From Duganella sp. BJB476 (lineage in GTDB: Bacteria > Pseudomonadota > Gammaproteobacteria > Burkholderiales > Burkholderiaceae_D), in assembly GCF_003416895.1 (NCBI RefSeq), contig NZ_QVIO01000002.1, positions 434,001-498,000 of the forward strand: a stretch of DNA of 64,000 bases, given 5' to 3'. Each line of letters begins with the position of its first letter. Within the stretch, counting starts at the first letter, position 1. Shown piece after piece: positions 63,151 through 64,000 of the stretch. Under the pieces are notes generated by a model. It was not told the DNA's origin and ran no database searches. It was given only the letters and a program-made list of their open reading frames with translations. A program made the position numbers and the translations under genes.

Positions 63151-63939
63151 TCAATGACGCACTCCTTCGGCCACTTCCAGCTTGCGGTAGGCCGCGCTGT
63201 TGCGGGCCTCCTCGATGGCGTGCCAGATGCGTTCCGCCAGCTGCGGCCGCGCCGCCACCATGCCGTGCGAGAGGATCAGGAAGTAGGGTTTTTCGATGAT
63301 GGGGATGGGCAGTTCCTCCAGCTGCGGCGCCAGCGGCCCGTTCATCAGGCCGTGCGCGTCGCTGCCGCCGATCGCCGCCGCCGCCACCCGGCCGGCGATC
63401 ACCTTGCGTGCCAGCTCGTCGGCGCGCTGGCTGCCCTCGTCCACTTCGACGTTCTGCGCGCGCAGCACGTCGCCCACCGAGTAGCCAAGCTGGAAGCCGA
63501 TGGCGCCGTCGAGGTTGTGGAAGTTCTTGCCGTCCCATTCGACCTTGCTGCCTTTTTTGCGGACCACCACGTAGCTATCAATGTGCATGCGTTTGCTGGC
63601 GTCGACCTGCTGGCCGCCAGGGTATTCGCCCAGCTCGCGCCGGTCCGGCTTGTAGCTGACGGCGAAGGCGCCATCGACGGCGTTGGCCTTGAGTTCGGCC
63701 AGGCAGCGTTTCCACGGAATGCTCTGGTAATCGAAGCGCAGGTCGAGCCGCTGCTCGACCATCTTGAGCAGCGCGAAATTCAGGCCGCCACCCTGCTCGG
63801 TGCGCCACGGGCGCACGTCCTGCTGCTCGAAGCACAGGGCCACGGTTTCCTTCTTGCCGGCGGCGCCGGCAAGCTGCGACACCAGCGACAGCGCCAGCAA
63901 CGCGCCGGAGCAGCTGCGATAAATGACGTCCTTCGTCAT
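63151..63939 (-). CDS. Periplasmic substrate-binding protein, family 3 (sensor-type)
   Basis: A 262-residue exported binding protein (signal peptide ending AGAA, about 27). VALCFEQQDVRPWRT, LDLRFDYQSIPWKRCLAELKAN, VDGAFAVSYKPDRREL and VVVRKKGSKVEWDG match the SBP_bac_3/PBP2 type seen beside kinases. No ABC permease or ATPase is present, so it likely acts as a ligand-receptor for the downstream hybrid kinase, not a transporter. The remaining 63940-64000 shows nothing recognisable. Confidence 0.85.
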   Translation of the reverse strand: MTKDVIYRSCSGALLALSLVSQLAGAAGKKETVALCFEQQDVRPWRTEQGGGLNFALLKMVEQRLDLRFDYQSIPWKRCLAELKANAVDGAFAVSYKPDRRELGEYPGGQQVDASKRMHIDSYVVVRKKGSKVEWDGKNFHNLDGAIGFQLGYSVGDVLRAQNVEVDEGSQRADELARKVIAGRVAAAAIGGSDAHGLMNGPLAPQLEELPIPIIEKPYFLILSHGMVAARPQLAERIWHAIEEARNSAAYRKLEVAEGVRH

Positions 63940-64000
63940 AGCCCTCCCCAGAGTTTAGCCGATGGTGCGTATGCTGAAGTCTACCCCAACTTCATCCCAC

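Noticed and set aside
60510..63299. Plus-strand ORF of 929 codons opposite the hybrid kinase
   Set aside because: Antisense shadow with low-complexity His/Arg/Gln-rich composition and no motifs; the minus-strand kinase is clear.

Overview
The window comes from a high-GC betaproteobacterium, most likely Oxalobacteraceae (Massilia/Duganella group). The family assignment is my inference. It rests on strong GC bias at third codon positions, a PEP-CTERM protein, a large Oar-like TonB-dependent receptor, many LysR regulators and MCPs, and a 95-residue orphan HTH protein of a type I associate with Oxalobacteraceae. I found no rRNA, tRNA, CRISPR array, transposase, integrase or prophage block, so this reads as ordinary chromosome.

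Layout. 1-3.7 kb: the end of a glycosidase, a TonB-dependent receptor and a bidirectional terminator. 3.7-11 kb: an antiporter facing a MarR-MFS pair over a shared operator, a HypT-like LysR regulator, glutamate dehydrogenase and a short malic enzyme. 10.9-14.8 kb: four minus-strand genes (secreted protein, zeta-like kinase, lipoprotein, amidohydrolase). 14.8-18.1 kb: a selenoneine cluster, senA divergent from senB-senC(selD). 18.1-23.2 kb: GST/LysR, YbjQ, an arginase-like protein/ArgP pair and a JmjC-type cupin. 23.2-26.1 kb: leuA behind two leucine-rich mini-ORFs, then an alpha/beta hydrolase. 26.2-34.6 kb: esterase, MCP, an exbB-exbD-unknown-GNAT operon, the ChpS/ChpB toxin-antitoxin pair and a BaeSR-like two-component system. 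34.7-42.8 kb: a diheme peroxidase, egtD-egtB (ergothioneine), and divergently a PhnD-type ABC transporter of the family annotated as putative selenate transporters. 43-54 kb: HTH protein, MCP, YdeI, secreted proteins including a DUF1800/DUF1501 pair, a TetR/DUF1348 operon with a perfect palindromic operator, a carboxylesterase and a membrane LytTR regulator. 53.7-64 kb: PEP-CTERM protein, a YdeP-type molybdoenzyme with FdhD, a degraded ParE toxin, a GNAT acyltransferase, a histone-H1-like protein and a periplasmic-binding-protein/hybrid-kinase/receiver operon.

How the genes fit together. The strongest theme is sulfur and selenium imidazole antioxidants. EgtD makes hercynine. EgtB would sulfurise it toward ergothioneine, while SenC (selenophosphate), SenB (selenosugar) and SenA would divert it to selenoneine. 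The ABC transporter beside egtDB could supply the selenium. A shared inverted repeat lies between egtD and that transporter. The other notable items are the leuA leader peptides, an ExbBD module whose third protein replaces TonB, and two enzyme homologues with altered active-site motifs.
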